A stretch of DNA of 64,000 bases from Lycocorax pyrrhopterus obiensis (GCA_014706295.1 JACSVZ010000003.1:514473-578472); one strand, 5' to 3'; positions 1 to 15,175 are shown, counted from the first letter of the stretch. Numbers and translations are program-made. The notes: generated by a model not told the origin, from the letters alone.

Positions 1-1060
1 GCCGTTCGCCGCTCCCGCCTGGCCCCGGCGCATCCCGCAGGATGCATCCCGCAGGGAGCGCCTGAGTTCTGCCGGGTGCCGTGTCCCTCCGTCCTCACCG
101 TGTCCCTCCAGCCCTGCCGTGTCCCCTCCTTCCCGTGCCGCGCAGCCCCAGCGCTCCCTCCCTGCGGGCAGCGTCCCTCTCACGGGGCTGGTGTTGGCAC
201 TGAACTGCTCCTTTCATGGGCCCTCGGCGTGAGAGAGGGAACTGAAACCCCAAACTTCAAAGAATTCAGCCCCAAATGTTGCTTCCTTCTCCTTGTCCTC
301 CTGTCCCACATTTCCACGGCAGAGCCCTGCCCGGCTCGGGACGTTCTCCCACGGAGCCCTCGGCACGGCTGCGAGGATGGGGGTTCAGCCCCTGGGCACA
401 GCAGCACTTCCAGGGGCTGCTGGATGAGGATCCTTGACATTTCCCTGCCACAATACTTTGTATCGGGCACGGAGGCCTCATTCCCAGCGGTGGGATAGTT
501 GTGTGTGCTCCAGGGGCAGCTGGAGACCCCCCCCAGCCGTGCTGGGCAGCACCCCCAGGCCCGCTCTGATTCCCCCTTGGCACCCCCTCCCCTCTTTGGA
601 TGGGCAGTTGCTGTCCCAGACCCCACACATCACCCCAAAAGAGCACTTCCAGGTGGATTGCTGAGCCCCTGGGAGGGGTGAAGCTGCGGGGGCATCACCT
701 CTTCCCCCTCCACTGGCCAAGGAGCTGATGGGCTCAAAGGTCAGGGAAGAAGCTGGAAAAGTGTGGGGTGACGCCGCACTGGCCACCGGAGAAGCCCAGC
801 CCAGCCCGGTAGCTGGGCCCCCCAAAAGCCGGGCCCCCCAGCAGCCTGGGCTGGCTCCCACCCAGCGCAGCTGCCTTTGCGGGGAGAGAAGAGCCCCCGG
901 CACGGACAGAGCCCGGCGCAGCCCTTGGCGTCTGTCGGGAGAGGGCTGGGGCAGGAGCGGGGAGCGCCGAGAGCGCGGCCCGAGCTGCTCCCGCCGGTCC
1001 TGGAGCGCCCAAAGCCCGCCCGGGCTCTGCCCCTCTGCCCCCTCTACTCTGCTTTCTTCT

Positions 1061-2336
<1,276 letters not shown>

Positions 2337-3080
2337 CCCAGCCCTTTCCCGGTTCCCCGGCGCTCTGGCCGGGTGTCAGGGCGGCACGGGTGACAGGACG
2401 CGGTGGCGGATCTGCCTCGGCCGCCCCGCACAAAGGCTCTCAGACAGTCTATTAGCCAGCAATTGTCTGGCCGGCCGCGGGCCCGGCCGTGCGCCGCCGC
2501 TGATAATGGCCCAGAACAAAGATGGCAGCTGCTCTGGAGAGGGACAGATTTGTGGCAAATCGAGATAAAATAAAGAGGAAGGAGAAAGGAGCGTGAAGGG
2601 GAAAAAAATATAAAAAAGGGGGAAAGGAGAGAAGAGGAGAGAGCGGCGGGGGGGAGGAGGGAGGAGGCTGCGTGCGGAGCTGTCAGGCGGCCCGAGCAGC
2701 GCTGCGCTCCCGGCTGGGGCGGGCACGGGGAGGAGGGAAGGAAAACACCGCGGGAGGAATAGAAAGGCCTGGTGAGCAAGGAAAAAAATAATTTCCAAGC
2801 TCCTGGAGTCAGAAGCGAGGACAAGCCCAGGCGCGGGGGCTGCCGAGGGCTGCAGACGCGATCTCTGCCCGTATCTCCCCCCAGGAATGGGGCGATGCCC
2901 GCGCTGCCGGGGGCTGCTGGGGCACAGCTCTGCTTCCCAGGGTCCATGTCCCAGCTCCAGCAGCACTGGGACCCTCTTGAGGAGAGCTGGGGGGTCACCA
3001 TCCCATCAATCCTTCCCTGTCCTGGGCTGATCCCCAGCGTGGGCAGCAGGAGAGGGGGGTTCTGCCCCTGTGCCCCTGTG

Positions 3081-3498
3081 CTCAGGTGAGGCCCCACCTG
3101 CAGAGCTGCCCCAGCCCTGGGCTCCGGGGTCAGAAGGACCTGGAGCTGCTGGAGCGGGGCCAGAGGAGGCCCCAGAGCTGCTCCCAGGGCTGGAGACCCT
3201 CTGCTCTGGAGCCAGGCTGGGAGAGCTGGGGGTGCTCACCTGGAGAGGAGAAGGATCCAGAGAGAGCTCAGAGCCCCTTCCAGGGCCTAAAGGGGCTCCA
3301 GGAGAGCTGGAGAGGGACTGGGGACAAGGGATGGAGGGACAGGACACAGGGAATGGCTTCTCAGTGCCAGAGGGCAGGGATGGATGGGACATTGGGAAGG
3401 AATTGTTCCCTGGGAGGGTGGGCAGGCCCTGGCACAGGGTGCCCAGAGCAGCTGTGGCTGCCCCTGGATCCCTGGCAGTGTCCAAGGCCAGGCTGGAT
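3081..3498 (+). mobile_element. CR1 LINE fragment, block A copy
   Basis: The segment shows the avian CR1 3'-region signature in plus orientation: TGAGGCCCCACCTGCAGAGC, later a tract equivalent to 'gggaaggaattgttccctgg', then 'ggccctggcacagggtgcc' and 'aaggccaggctggat'. It stops before the usual 3' end and terminal 8-mers, so it is truncated at both ends and cannot encode protein. Confidence 0.85.
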
Positions 3499-4338
3499 CA
3501 CTCCAATCCCTGCTCCTCCTCTCAAATTTGGCCCATGGATGTGGAACTAAAGGAAACGTGGCCAGGGGAGGTGATGGACAGGCTCTTGAGGCTGGCCTGG
3601 CCCTGACTGGTGACCGACCCCCGTGGTCACAGTCACCCCCACGATGCTTCTTATCATTCTGAGCAAAGGGAGGGATCAAAATCAATTTAAAAAAAAAAAA
3701 AGAAATGAAAAGGTGGATGTTATAATTAAAAGCTGATTTTTCATTGAAGCTGGACTTTTTAATTTAAATGAATTACATTTGCCTTAAAAACTTAATCGAA
3801 TTAAAATTAAAGTTAACATTATGGTAAACCTGTGTTAAAGCCTGGAGTTACTATAATCTATTCGCATTGAGATTAAATATATATGTACAATTTTACATCC
3901 ATATATAAAAAGATAGCTGTACATATTTGCTGCTGAAATTTTTAAGGAAGTTAAATTACTGAACCATCCAAAAGTTGTCTGCTAAGTACCTAAACCCCAA
4001 ATTACCAGAGTACTCCTTGCTAATAACATCCAGTGTGTAAAATAATTCTTATTTTATTTCAATTTCCTCAGTGGGTGCTGGTTTGTCCAAGCTGGGAGGG
4101 GAATTGGAAGGCTGAAGGCAGGAAAATGTGGTTTTGTCTTTCCACCTGTGCAGGATAAAGCTGAGTGAGGAGTGGTTTGCTGAGAGGTTTGGGTGCCTTG
4201 CCGCAGACAACATTTCCAGTCTCCCAAGAATTTATCCTCTTTAATGTGTAGGAAATGCGAGATCTTTTGTTCTTATCTGTTCAGCTTATGTAAGACTTGG
4301 TTAATGTATAAAAAAATGTAAAGTCCCTTCCAGTGTCT

Positions 4339-4431
4339 CTTCCAGTGGCCGGGTTTGGGGAGGGAGTTCCTGGACACAGAAAAATCAGTGATGGCCCACA
4401 GGGTCCCTTCCAGTGGCCGGGTTTGGGGAGG
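4339..4431 (+). repeat. Paired 25-bp direct repeat, block A
   Basis: Two identical 25-bp copies (4339-4363 and 4407-4431, containing CCAGTGGCCGGGTTTGGGG) are 68 bp apart, with related flanks (GGAGTTCCTG and GAAATTCCTG). This looks like a two-unit degenerate 68-bp tandem duplication. Confidence 0.85.
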
Positions 4432-7400
4432 AAATTCCTGAACACTCCTTGGCATGGAGTGGGGTGGCCAGAGCTGTGGCAATGCCAGGGGTGTGCGTGG
4501 ACAGGTGACCATGTTAACTGCTCCCAGTGCCGATGGATGCCGAGTTCCCCATCCCCGTGGCTCGCCCAGCACCCCAGCCTGGCGACAAGCGCTTTCCTGT
4601 GCGTGCCTCGAACGCCATCCCCGGAGCATCCCGAAGTGCCGGATCGGCAGGAGCGCGGGCAGAGCTGGAGGAACAGCCGGGTCTCCGCTGCTGGGGACGC
4701 GACTCCGGGCATGGAACGGGCCGCGTGGGAATCCCTGGATCCTCTCCCTGTCCCTGGCATCGCTCTGGCCCATCGCCCTCCGCCCAGCCCGTCCTGCTTT
4801 GTCCCGGAGCGTCCCCCAGGGCCCGGCTCGGGGTTAGTTCAAGTCTAGCCTATTTAGATAACCTTCTGGTGGGTCTATAGAGAGCCCGGTGTCCCTGCTG
4901 GAGGATCTCGCTACAAATGAGCCAATCCTCCTAATCTCCTTATCGTTGTAGGCCTCAGCCTCCGGGCCTGGTTATCTGCGTGGATAAAAGAAAAGGGACA
5001 CTGCACAGCACCTATCCCGGCAGAGACCCCTCCCCTTTAATCCTGCCAGGGTTGTTTCTCCCTTTATCCCCCTCTCGCAAATCCCCAGCGAGAAGCCCCC
5101 GGCCCCCCGGCTGCCGTCCCCTCCCGCGCGGGCCGGGAGGCAGAAAGGCCGGGCAGGGCTGCGCGGGGATGCTCTTATCGCCAGCACCTGGAGCGGGGAG
5201 CGGGCTGGGGCGCAAATCCCCCCGGCCCCGGCCGGCAGGGAGGCTTAGAGGGGCGGGGGCTGCTCCGTGCCCCTCCGGAGCTCCCTGCCTGATAAGTACT
5301 TTAATCATTCAGGGCCAGGAGTCCCCCGGGGCGCGGGGCTAAGCCCTGCGCATTCCTGCCGCCACACAATTAGGGCTCTTCCCCCCCTCCCTCTGCACAT
5401 TTTTCCCTCGCTTTCATTCCTGCCCTCCCACCCTTTCACCTTTGCGGCAGCCCCTCTTCTCTGCCTTGGTCCCACCCCATCCCCATTTCTTCCAAGTCCT
5501 CTTGTCCCCCTCTCAAATTTCCGTCTTTATCCATTTCTTGGTCCCCCTCCGGCCTTTCCCCCTCTCCTTCCCCCACCCCATTTTCACCCCTACCCTCTTC
5601 ACATCCTTCCTTCCTCCAGCCCCTGCTCCCCTTTCCCCCTTTCCCTGTTTGCTCTTTGTCAGCCTGTTCTCCATCCCTCAGCCCTGCCTCTAATTTCTGA
5701 TTAGATATGTTCTTAGCCAAGGAAAAGGGAGAGCGAGAAGAGAGAAAGGGAGCGGGAGAGAATAAGAAGGAATCTTCTAAATAAATCATTTAGTCATGTG
5801 AGGAGCTAATCTCCAAGTGACGGCCTGTGTTTATCTAGTTTTTAGCAGTGCATGTTAAATAGTGATATGGGACTAATTTTTTTTCCGCTGGAGCTGCTGT
5901 GAAGGGATTTTTAACTTCATTTCCCAGAAAGAAAAATGGTGAAAGCAGAGATAAGGCCCCCGAGCAGCTCTTCCCCTGAACCGGCAGCCAGTTGCAATTA
6001 AACACGACGCCACCGAAAGGGCAGGCCGAGCCCACGCTGCCAATTACTGATGCCTTCCCCCATGCCAGGCTCTGGCGTGCTGGGATCAGCCTCCTTGGCA
6101 CCCCCTGGGCTGCTCCACGCTGCCCTGGCATCCCCCTTGTGCCCTCTGCCGCCTGCGTGGCCTCGGACGCGGCGCTTGGCACAAGGCTCTGCTCCCCTGG
6201 GGCTCTGCAGGACACACAGAAATCGCTGCTGTGCCTTGGGGGGCATCGGGGCTGGGCTAGAGACAAGTTTGGTGAAGGAAACCTCTGGTCTTGCAACAAG
6301 GTGGGCAAATATTGCCACTGGAAAACGTCCAAACCCAAACATTTGCATTTTTCTGGGGATTAACAGTTTTTTTCCTCTCTGCACTGGACCCCTGGACAAA
6401 GCTGGCCTGAATTTTGAGCTCTTTTGGGATCTTCCCCTCAAGAGATGAACAGACACAGCATATTTTAATCTATTGCCCTCGAGGGCCACCCGGCTCCTCT
6501 TCCGCACGCGCGAGGGCTCTGGGAGGGACAGACACACCCTGTCCTCGCTCCTCCGGTGTCTCTCGTCCTGCAACGCCCATATCTCCCCAAAGCCTGCTCC
6601 TCCGCACAAAGAGCCCCAGCCCCTTCCAGCTGGCGCCAACCCACTGCGGAGGTCTCCGCTGCTCCTCTCCCTCAGCCCCCTCCACTCCCCCACTGCTCCC
6701 GCCTATCTGTTGCTATTCTCGTGGGAAGAGATAAAAGTAATTCTTATATCTTCTCCAGCGAGGCTTGCTCTCCTTCCCCCCTGCTCCCCCAGCCATCTCC
6801 TGCTCCGCCAGATAAAGGGTGAGACCAGCACATCATTTTCTTTGGCAAAAACAATATTCACAAAGTTATCTGTCGACATAGCAGAGAAGCGCTAATTTCA
6901 TCCCTGTCAATTACTTTATGAACGCTTATAACTGTATCAGTCGTGCAGAATCACAGTCCAAAAAGAATTACTGAATATAAAAGCGAGCACGCAAATCGCT
7001 CTCCGCCCTCACCGACCCTGCCCGCTGCCTCCCCCACCCAATCGCCCTCCCGGGCATTGTGTGCAGAGCGGGCTCGTGGCTCTACGCCGAGGAGACTGAA
7101 GGGCCGGGATGCTTAACGATACTCCACGCAGGCAGCCTGACTGCTTTCTACAGGACAAAGCTCATTTGGTGAAAAACACGTGGTTTTGGGTGAATGAGGA
7201 GCAGGAGCCCCCAGCTGTGGTACACTCAGTGTTTGGATGTTTCTATGTTTTTTTTAGGATGTGCTGAGAGGATATTGGCAGGTCCGCAGGCTTTCTCTGC
7301 TGCCTTTCGTCCCTCTGCGCGGTCTCAAACATCACCAATGGAATTCCATAACGGGAAAAAAAAGGCCTCTGATGATTGCCTAAAGTCAGGCTCTGGGGTC

Positions 7401-10400
7401 CATCTGGACAGGGTGAAGCCTGTTGCTAGCTTGCCCAGACAAGCTTGCAGGATCTGCACAGCTACATGAGAAATGGACCCCCGGGGAGCAGAGAGCCTTC
7501 CACAAAGGTCAGCGGCTCCTCAGGCTTCCTCATTCCCGCCTTTGATGGCATGACAATTTAGGCAGGCTTACCAAGATGAATAATGCATACCAATCGGGGC
7601 CCTTCAAGTCTTAAATTTAAACACAGCCATCCTATTTTGCATCACGGGTCTGGTGCACACCCACGGTCACGGTGTGGCCCAGACCTCGCGGACACATCTT
7701 ACCGCCTCCGCGCACAACCGCCTGGCCCTGGAGGACCCGCCGGCGGCCGCTACTGTAACGTTGTCTGATAAATCAGTGTGGCAGAGAATGGGTCTAAGGC
7801 CCATTAGTACCCCCAGCTCAGAGCCAGCTTTGGAGGAGGAGGCGTGCGATATTTCTTAATTTAAAACCCTCCATTAATTCGGGTCATGGTCCCTGCCACA
7901 AAACTCCCCTCTCCTCCATTGCAGGCTCAGGGACCTCCTGCCATGTCATGGGCTCAGGAACGTGTAAAAGGCTTTTATATCCACGTCTCTGACGCTGCCT
8001 TCCCCGTCATTTTCAGCCTGGTGCCCCCTCGCATCCCGGGGCATGGGCGCGGAGTGGCACCAGCTCCCCGCCGAGGAGTGGATTTCCTGGGGAGGCCCAG
8101 CACAAAGCTGCCACCCCCTGGGTAAGTCTCATCTCAGCCAGATTTGTCCCTTTTCTTCTGGGGAAGGAAAAGAGCAGCCCACCCCATGGGGCAATCTACC
8201 CCCCGACAATCCTATAAAGCAGACAGAATTCAGGATGGGAGGATCGCTCAAAACGCCCCTGTCTCTGCTACAATGCCTTGCTGTGTTATCATAATGAGCA
8301 GAGCGATGGCCAGAAAATCCCGAATCCTGGGGCGGGAGAGGCTTGTTGCCCCGGCTGGACGCAGCTCCTGTTGCTGCAAAGGGAAAGGATGGGCGAGGGA
8401 TGGGATGCGGGCTGGATGGGACGGAGGGGGGGTCAGGTGAAGCCCAACCGAGGGTCCGCAGGGGTGCAAGGACCGTGCCGCTTGCCAGGGCCGCTCCCGA
8501 AGGCGATGCTGGCACTGGTGGGAGCGCTGCCTCCGCCAGCCCCTGCGGCCATGGACTCCCCAGGGAATCCTTGCCGGTGGCGCAGATAAGTGGCCTAATG
8601 CAAAAAGCGCTGCCCGCAATCATGTGGCGCGCTGGGAAACGTGCACTGGAGCGACTCCACAGCTCATCCGGCAGTCAGGGAACTGTTCAACCATCTCACG
8701 GCAATTTGCCAGCGCGGGTGTGTTATCGGAGCTATCCACATTTCCACCTAGCTCGTGTCCCTGCCATCTAGTGCTCACAGGCTCAACGATTCGTGCGCTG
8801 TCACTGCGGCGCAGACCGCCCTCGCCCGTGCCAAGGGCATTCGAGCCCAGTCTCGGGCGCAGGGCATGACCCGTCTGTTCCGTTTGAGGAGCGCAGGTAC
8901 CCGCGCAGGGCTGTGGCCCCCCTTGCAAGCTGCCACTCACCGAAGGCGGCCCTGTGCGGGGCACTGAGGCCCCCGGATGGGGGTTTGGGGCGCCAGTCCG
9001 AGCCTGCGCAACTCAGGAGCAGCGGGGCGGAACCTCTGGCTGGCCAGGGGACGGGAAACCCCGAGCACACCGGTCTGCGGCGCAACCCCTCTGCTGGGGA
9101 CACTGGGTGCCTCTCTCTCCACCGGCTACAGGGGAGCCAAGACACGATCAGCAGCGGCCGCGAGTCATTTCATCCACGGAGGAAGGTGGGAACAGCTCAG
9201 CGAGGTGCGTGCTCACCACCAGGGGAACTGCTGGCGGCGTGGGCAAAGCGGTGGGCGGCTGCCGCAAGCCACAAGGTGTTCTGGGTGACAGCTTGGAGGT
9301 CGACAGCGCTCCCCCCTGGGACAGGCGTTCTCACGGGCAAGCCGTCACTGTTGCTGGACAGGTACCCCCGAGCGCGGTGCTCGCCCTCGTGCCCACCTTT
9401 CCCCCTCGCGGCGTCTTGGCCGCAGTGACGGTACCTCCCACCAGCACAGATGTCCCATCCTGACCCTAGCGGACGCGTGGGAGTGTCAGTTGATCTGGCG
9501 GTGCACTGAGGTCCAGTTGTGCGCGTCGCTCGGGTGGCCAACGGAACTATAAACAATTACACAGATAAAACATACACGCTGGGGCAGGATCCGAACTCTC
9601 CAATACCCTGCATCCCTCTCTAGCTCTCAGCCAAATCCATCAGCTCCCTTCGATGTCAGTGTGTTTCTCTCGCAGTCTAGTTGCAACCAAAAGAGGACCC
9701 AAAAGAGAGAAAAACTGAAACCAGCCAACGAATGCAAATCATAAACCCCACAATACCAGCGAGATATGTCCTCCACAGCAAACCAGTGGCAAAACACACA
9801 ACGACCTATGGGCGAAAAAACTGCCCACAAGGCCGTGAATTTCATTGCGAATATACTCTCAAACAATTTATTATTGCTCATTTGAGGTTTTCTAGAGTCT
9901 TGTAAAGAGTGTTAAAAGACTTCAAGAGGTTTTACTAATGGCACAAAAAATCCTCTCTAAACTTATGCAAAGACTTTAGTTTTATGAGAATAATCCTTCT
10001 TTGTTAATGATTTGTGTACGAACAGCGTGGTGGGTGGGATGTTGTGAAGGGAGAGACCACTGAATTATGCACCGAATTCAGAGGGATGTCAGACAAGAGA
10101 GCACGTTTCAGCTGTTCAATGGTCTCGGCTTAGCTTAAGTGGGTCGCTGCCCAGGCTGGGACTTTCGCGCTAGCTGTGTCCCCTAAAAGTCTTCGCCACC
10201 ATTGTGCAGCGCCGCTCGGGCGTGAGCCCTGCTGAGAGGGAAGGAGCTTGGGGCATCCAGCTGCCCTCCATCCCCCGGCCCCCCACACCGTCCTCTCCCT
10301 CCTGAAGAACAAGAAGCTGAGACTAGTGGACTATTCTTCATTCTATATGGAGAGCTAGTAAGCCTCGTTCAATGCATTGGCCGGGCATTTGTTTCACAAA

Positions 10401-11799
10401 CTTAGCAGCAAGCGGGAGCAGAACCCGCTGGGAAATCACCCGATTCAGCTCCTCTCTCCTTGTGCGGACAGACAAGCTCGCGCGGAGCGCAAGCCTGCTC
10501 GCGGATCAGAGCTCCGTCTCCCCGAGGCTGCTTCGACACTAATGCCCTGGGTGCTTTTTCGGGTCCAACTCTCATCCTGGGGAAGCCAACCTGGCCCGGT
10601 GGCGGCAGTGTCATGGATTATTGAGGAGGGCAGCGCTTGCAACCGAGGAACTCAGAGATGTTCGGTTCGCCTCTGCTGTCGCCTCGGCACAAACCCAGCG
10701 TCCGGTAGAGTCGGGAGGCCCCCCACTCCATGCCTGGCTAGCCGAGCGCTCCGTGCCCGTCCACAGGTGTTCCCTGCCCGTGTCCCCTGCCGTGACCCTC
10801 CCGTGTCCTCCGCTCCTCCTACTGCAGCCCCCTCTGCCGTTCGCCGTCCTCTCGCTGCCGCGCATCCGCGCAGGATCCATCCGCAGGGAGCGCCTGAGTT
10901 CTGCGGTGCCGTTCCCTCCGTCCTCACCGTGTCCCTGCCACCCGCTCGTGTCCCCTCCTTCCGGCCGCGCAGCCCCCAATCGCCCTCCTGCGGGCAGCGT
11001 CTCCCTCTCAGGGCTGGTGCTGCCACTGGATCTGGCTCTTACTCGCCCCTCGCGTGAAGAGGAATCATAAACCCAAACTCTCAAAAGAATCAGCCCAAAT
11101 GTTTGCCCTTCTCCTCCCTGTCCTCCTGTCCCACATTTCCACGGCAGAGCCTGCCGGCTCGGGAACGTTCTCACCCACGGGCCTCGCACGGCTGCGAATG
11201 GGCGTCAGGCCTGGTAGCAGCACTCAGGGTCTGCTGCAATTGAGGATCCTTGACATTTCCGCCACAATACTTTTACGGACGGAGGCCTCATTCCCACGTG
11301 GATATTTGTGTGTCTCCAGGGGCAGCTGAGACCCCCCCGTGCGGGCAGCACCCCAGGCCGCCTGATTCCCTTGGCACCCTCCCCTCTTGATGGGCATTGC
11401 TGTCCCAGCCCCACACTCCCCGCAAAAAGAGCACTTTCAGTGATGCGACCCTGGGAGGGTGAAGCCGGGCCTCACCTCTTCCCCTCCACTGCAAGGCTGT
11501 GGGCTCAAAAGCGTCCAGGGAAGACTGGAAAGTGTGGGTGAACGCCGCACTGCACGGAGAACAGCCCAGCCCGGTACCTGGCCCCCCAAAACCGGCCCAA
11601 CAGCCTGGCTGGCTCCCACCCAGCGCAGCTGCCTTTGCGGGAGAGAAGAGCCCCGCAACCGGACAGAGCCGCGCAGCCTTGGCGTCTGTCGGAGAGGGCC
11701 GTTGGGGCGGAGCGGGAGCGCCGAAGCTGCGGCCCGAGCTGCTCCCAGCGGCCTCTAGCGCCCAAGCCCGCCCGGGCTCTGCCCCTCTGCCCCCTTACT

Positions 11800-13450
11800 C
11801 TGCTTTCTCGTCTGTCTTATTTCCTTCCATTCCCCCCCTTTTCTTTTTTCTCCTTTCTCTTCCTCCTACCCTTTCAAATCTCTTCTTCTCCTTTCCCTTT
11901 ATATTTCCTGCGTTCTTCTTCTCCTTCCTCTCTGTGAAAATTATTTTGTTTCTGTTTCTGTTTCCTCTTTAGTCTTCTTTACTTTCCTCTTTTCTTCACC
12001 TGCCCTCCGCTTCTTCCCTTGAGTTCACGCTATTTCTGTCTTAGTTTCTATCTTTCCCCTTTTTTTTTCTCCTTTGTTTTCTTTCCTCATTTACTTGGTC
12101 TGTTCTTTCCTTCTTTCCTCCTTCTCCATTCCACACTCCCCTATTTCTGCGCATATGACGAGACTACTTTTTGAATTCTCATACCCAGCCTTTGTAGTGT
12201 TCCTGCTATCTCTCTTTCTCGCATAGTGTCTTCAAGTACAGTATTCTTTGTCGTTTGCTGAGTCTAATCCTTGGGATCAGTGGACAGGTCGTCCTTCTGT
12301 TCACTTTTGGTGCGCGCAGCTGTATTGGGCCCCTTAAGTTTCCCTTCCCTTCTCAATTCTTCTTCCCTATCCCATCTTCCCACTATCTCCCTGTGATTTT
12401 CCCCTTTTGGATTCGTTCCTTTTCGTTCCCCTTTTTTCTCATTATAATTGCACCAGCGTTTCCAGTGACACACACTGGGAAGGGGCTTGTTTGGGCTTAT
12501 CTGCACCTCCTCTTAGGCATCTTCTCTTCTGGGCTACGCTACTACGCGCAGTTCACTTTTTGGTCTTTCTGTCTATGCATTTCTACCTGTCCGCCGAGCA
12601 AGGCTGTTCTATGACCCAATAGAGCACATCAATTTGTCCTGTCTCATCTTGGATAAAATGCCATGTCCATGAGGACTGCCGTGTCTTCGCTTTGTCATCG
12701 CGATCATCTCTATGCCCTTGCACCGCGCTTTGTGACCCTGGGCTAACGACTAGATGCTTCATGTGGTCTCTTGGTCTTTCTTCTATAGCCAGGGAGGTCC
12801 TGCTATAAGGCGTGGGTACTATATTAATTTATTGTCTTCACCCCGTGAATCTTATATTACCACATTATCTAGATTTAATTTTCACCTGTAGCTGTGTCTC
12901 TGTGGGCGGTGATTCTCCATTGCTAGTGCCAAGCTATCTTACCAAAAAGAGCTCAAATATCTTCTCAAGGCCAGCTTTTTCGTCCAGCTTCTCGTCTTCT
13001 TCCTTCTTCTCTCCTTCCCTTTCGCCTCAAACCTTCAACCTTCTCTTTTCTCCTTCTCCCTTCTCCTTCTCCTTCTCCTTCTCCTTCTCCTTTCTTCGCC
13101 TTCGCCTTCACCTCACCTTCTTCTCTTCTCCTTCTCCTTCTCCTTCTCCTCTCCTTTCCTCTCCTTCACCTTCTCTTCCCTTGCGCTAGTTCAGTAGCTA
13201 CGTAAGTAGCGTAAATACTCAAACCGTCTTAATTTCTCCTTCCCATACTTCACCTCCAGCACTACAACAATCCTTCTCGTTCACTAACTCGTTTGTCCTC
13301 GTGCTCACCTTCTCACCTCCACAGTGTCCACCTATCTCACTTTGCCCCACCTCCGTTCGCACCTTTTTTCTACTCCCCCCTTTACCTATACGTTCCTTCC
13401 TCTCCACCAAACTTGTCTCTAGCTCCATTAGCCCCTTGATTGTCCCCCCC
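11800..13450 (+). repeat. Polypyrimidine tract, corrupted block B version
   Basis: C/T-rich remnants with short TTCTCC runs (about 13035-13165) flank a non-pyrimidine stretch. This is the same tract as 23590-24815 as represented in the error-rich block. Confidence 0.7.
12130..12960 (+). other. Hyper-noisy stretch 1 inside block B
   Basis: This lies where block B should carry the polypyrimidine tract and TTC/TTCTCC arrays (clean counterpart 23575-24815, 1240 bp; block B spans about 1660 bp here). Remnants of the tract flank it, but the interior cannot be aligned by eye. It is most simply read as low-quality read sequence across a hard microsatellite. Confidence 0.6.
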
Positions 13451-13599
13451 ACCACCCATTCCCCAGCCCTTTCCCGTCCCCGCGGCGGCTCTGGCCGGGT
13501 GTCAGGGCGGCACGGTACAGATCGCGGTGGCGATCGCTCGCCGCCCCGCGCACAAAAAGCTCTCAGACAGTCATTAGCCAGCAAATTTGTCTGCCGCCG

Positions 13600-14850
13600 G
13601 GCGAGCGGAGCGAGCCAACTTGCTGTGCGTCCTGCAGAGGCCGTCCAGGCGGGGCGGCCAGCGCGTCGTGCGAGGACGAGTCCGCGTCCGCGCAGAACGC
13701 CAAACAGGGGGCAGCTGCGTAGGGCCACCATCACGCTGGGAAATGGCCGAGGGCCAAAGATCGTTGGGAGACAAGCTCTCTAGGAGTAGACCAAAGGAGT
13801 AAGGACGGAGAAGAGATACCAGCAAGCGTCGAAAGGGAAGAAAAACCACTCAGAGCCAATGAGACAGGAGGGGGAGAGGGAGGAGCATGAGGCGAGTGAA
13901 GAGAGTCGGTGGCGGAGCAGTAGGGGCTCGGCCTGGCTCTCGTGCAGGTGCTGGCTCAGTCGTCTTGTAACGTTGAGCACCTCGTGCGTGCCCGCGTCCT
14001 TCGGATGGGGAGACGGGCACGGGGCTGGCTCAGGGAAGAAGAGCACTTATCTCTGCGCGGACGGAGAGGATTTATGTAACTAATCTGGACCATATGAGTT
14101 AAAAACATCGCCATTACACAGCACGACTTTCCCAGCGCTGAAAAAAATAAGAACGAGTAGTATAAGCCCAAGTATCCGACGATGTAAGCACCTGACGACT
14201 GCACGTACGATGAGAGAGGACGAGGATAAACACCAATCTCGTGCGCCTGCACTATTGGAATTCTGCCTCTCACACAGTAACTAATGGGGATTTAAGTCCT
14301 TTCAGCGAGCTTGCCAGATTTCCTGTCTGGGCTTCGCTCTTCGGGGCAGCACCCGCCTCCTCCTTTACTCTACGTCTCGTCCATCTGTCCTATCTTCTCC
14401 ACCATGTGCTAAACGATACGAGAGACTACATCAGAAATTAGACGTGTCGGCTAGAGGGCAGAAATGCCGAGAAGGCCGGCGAGGCTCAGAATCACCAAAC
14501 AGCGAAATACAGATGGACACATTTGGCAGTGTTCCACGCGGCGTTCAATGGAGGAAAGGAAGGATGTGAACGCACGGCGTAAGCGGATGCGGAATAAGGG
14601 GGCTGGGGGAAGGAGAGCGGAAGAAGAGCGGGAGGGGAGGCCTACTAGGAAATCGATAAACGACGGAAATTTCTGAGTTGGACGGGGGCACACATGGCCA
14701 GAGTGGGAGACTTGGGAAGGGAACCCATGGGGATGGGGTGCGCGACCTGCGACACAAAGCTAGCACGCAGCCAAGCGCCTGGCTAGAGGGCGGGCCACAA
14801 GGGCGCCCCCTGGACTGCTGGGACGGGGGCCAGAACGAGGATCAGAGCTA
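13600..14850 (+). other. Hyper-noisy stretch 2 inside block B
   Basis: The sequence is recognisable up to the GCCAGCAA..TGTCTG motif near 13590 and again from the CCCAGAGCTGCTCCAGGG motif near 14855. Between them, about 1.25 kb replaces about 0.69 kb of the clean copy (about 24960-25650) and has only vague compositional similarity to it. A genuine insertion is possible but less likely than degraded read quality. Confidence 0.55.
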
Positions 14851-14854
14851 ATCG

Positions 14855-15175
14855 CCCAGAGCTGCTCCAGGGCTGGAGCCCTCTGGCTCTGGAGCCAGGC
14901 TGGAGAGCTGGGGGTGCTCACCTTGGCGAGGAGAAGGAATCCAGAGAGAGCTCAGAGCGCCTTCCCAGGGCCTAAAGGGGCTCCAGGAGAGTGGAGAGGG
15001 ACTGGGACAAGGAGGAAGGAACATGGAACACAGGGAATGGCTTCTCAGTGCCAGAGGGCAGAGATGTACATTGGGACGGAATTGTTCCCTGAGGGTGGGC
15101 ATGCCCTGGCACCTGGGTGCCCGAGCAGCCTGTGGCTGCCCTGGATCCCTGGCAGTTCCAAGGCCACGGCTGGAT
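14855..15175 (+). mobile_element. CR1 LINE fragment, noisy block B copy
   Basis: This is the same CR1 fragment as at 25563-25980, with read-like indels. Its left part is lost in the hyper-noisy stretch before it. Confidence 0.75.
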
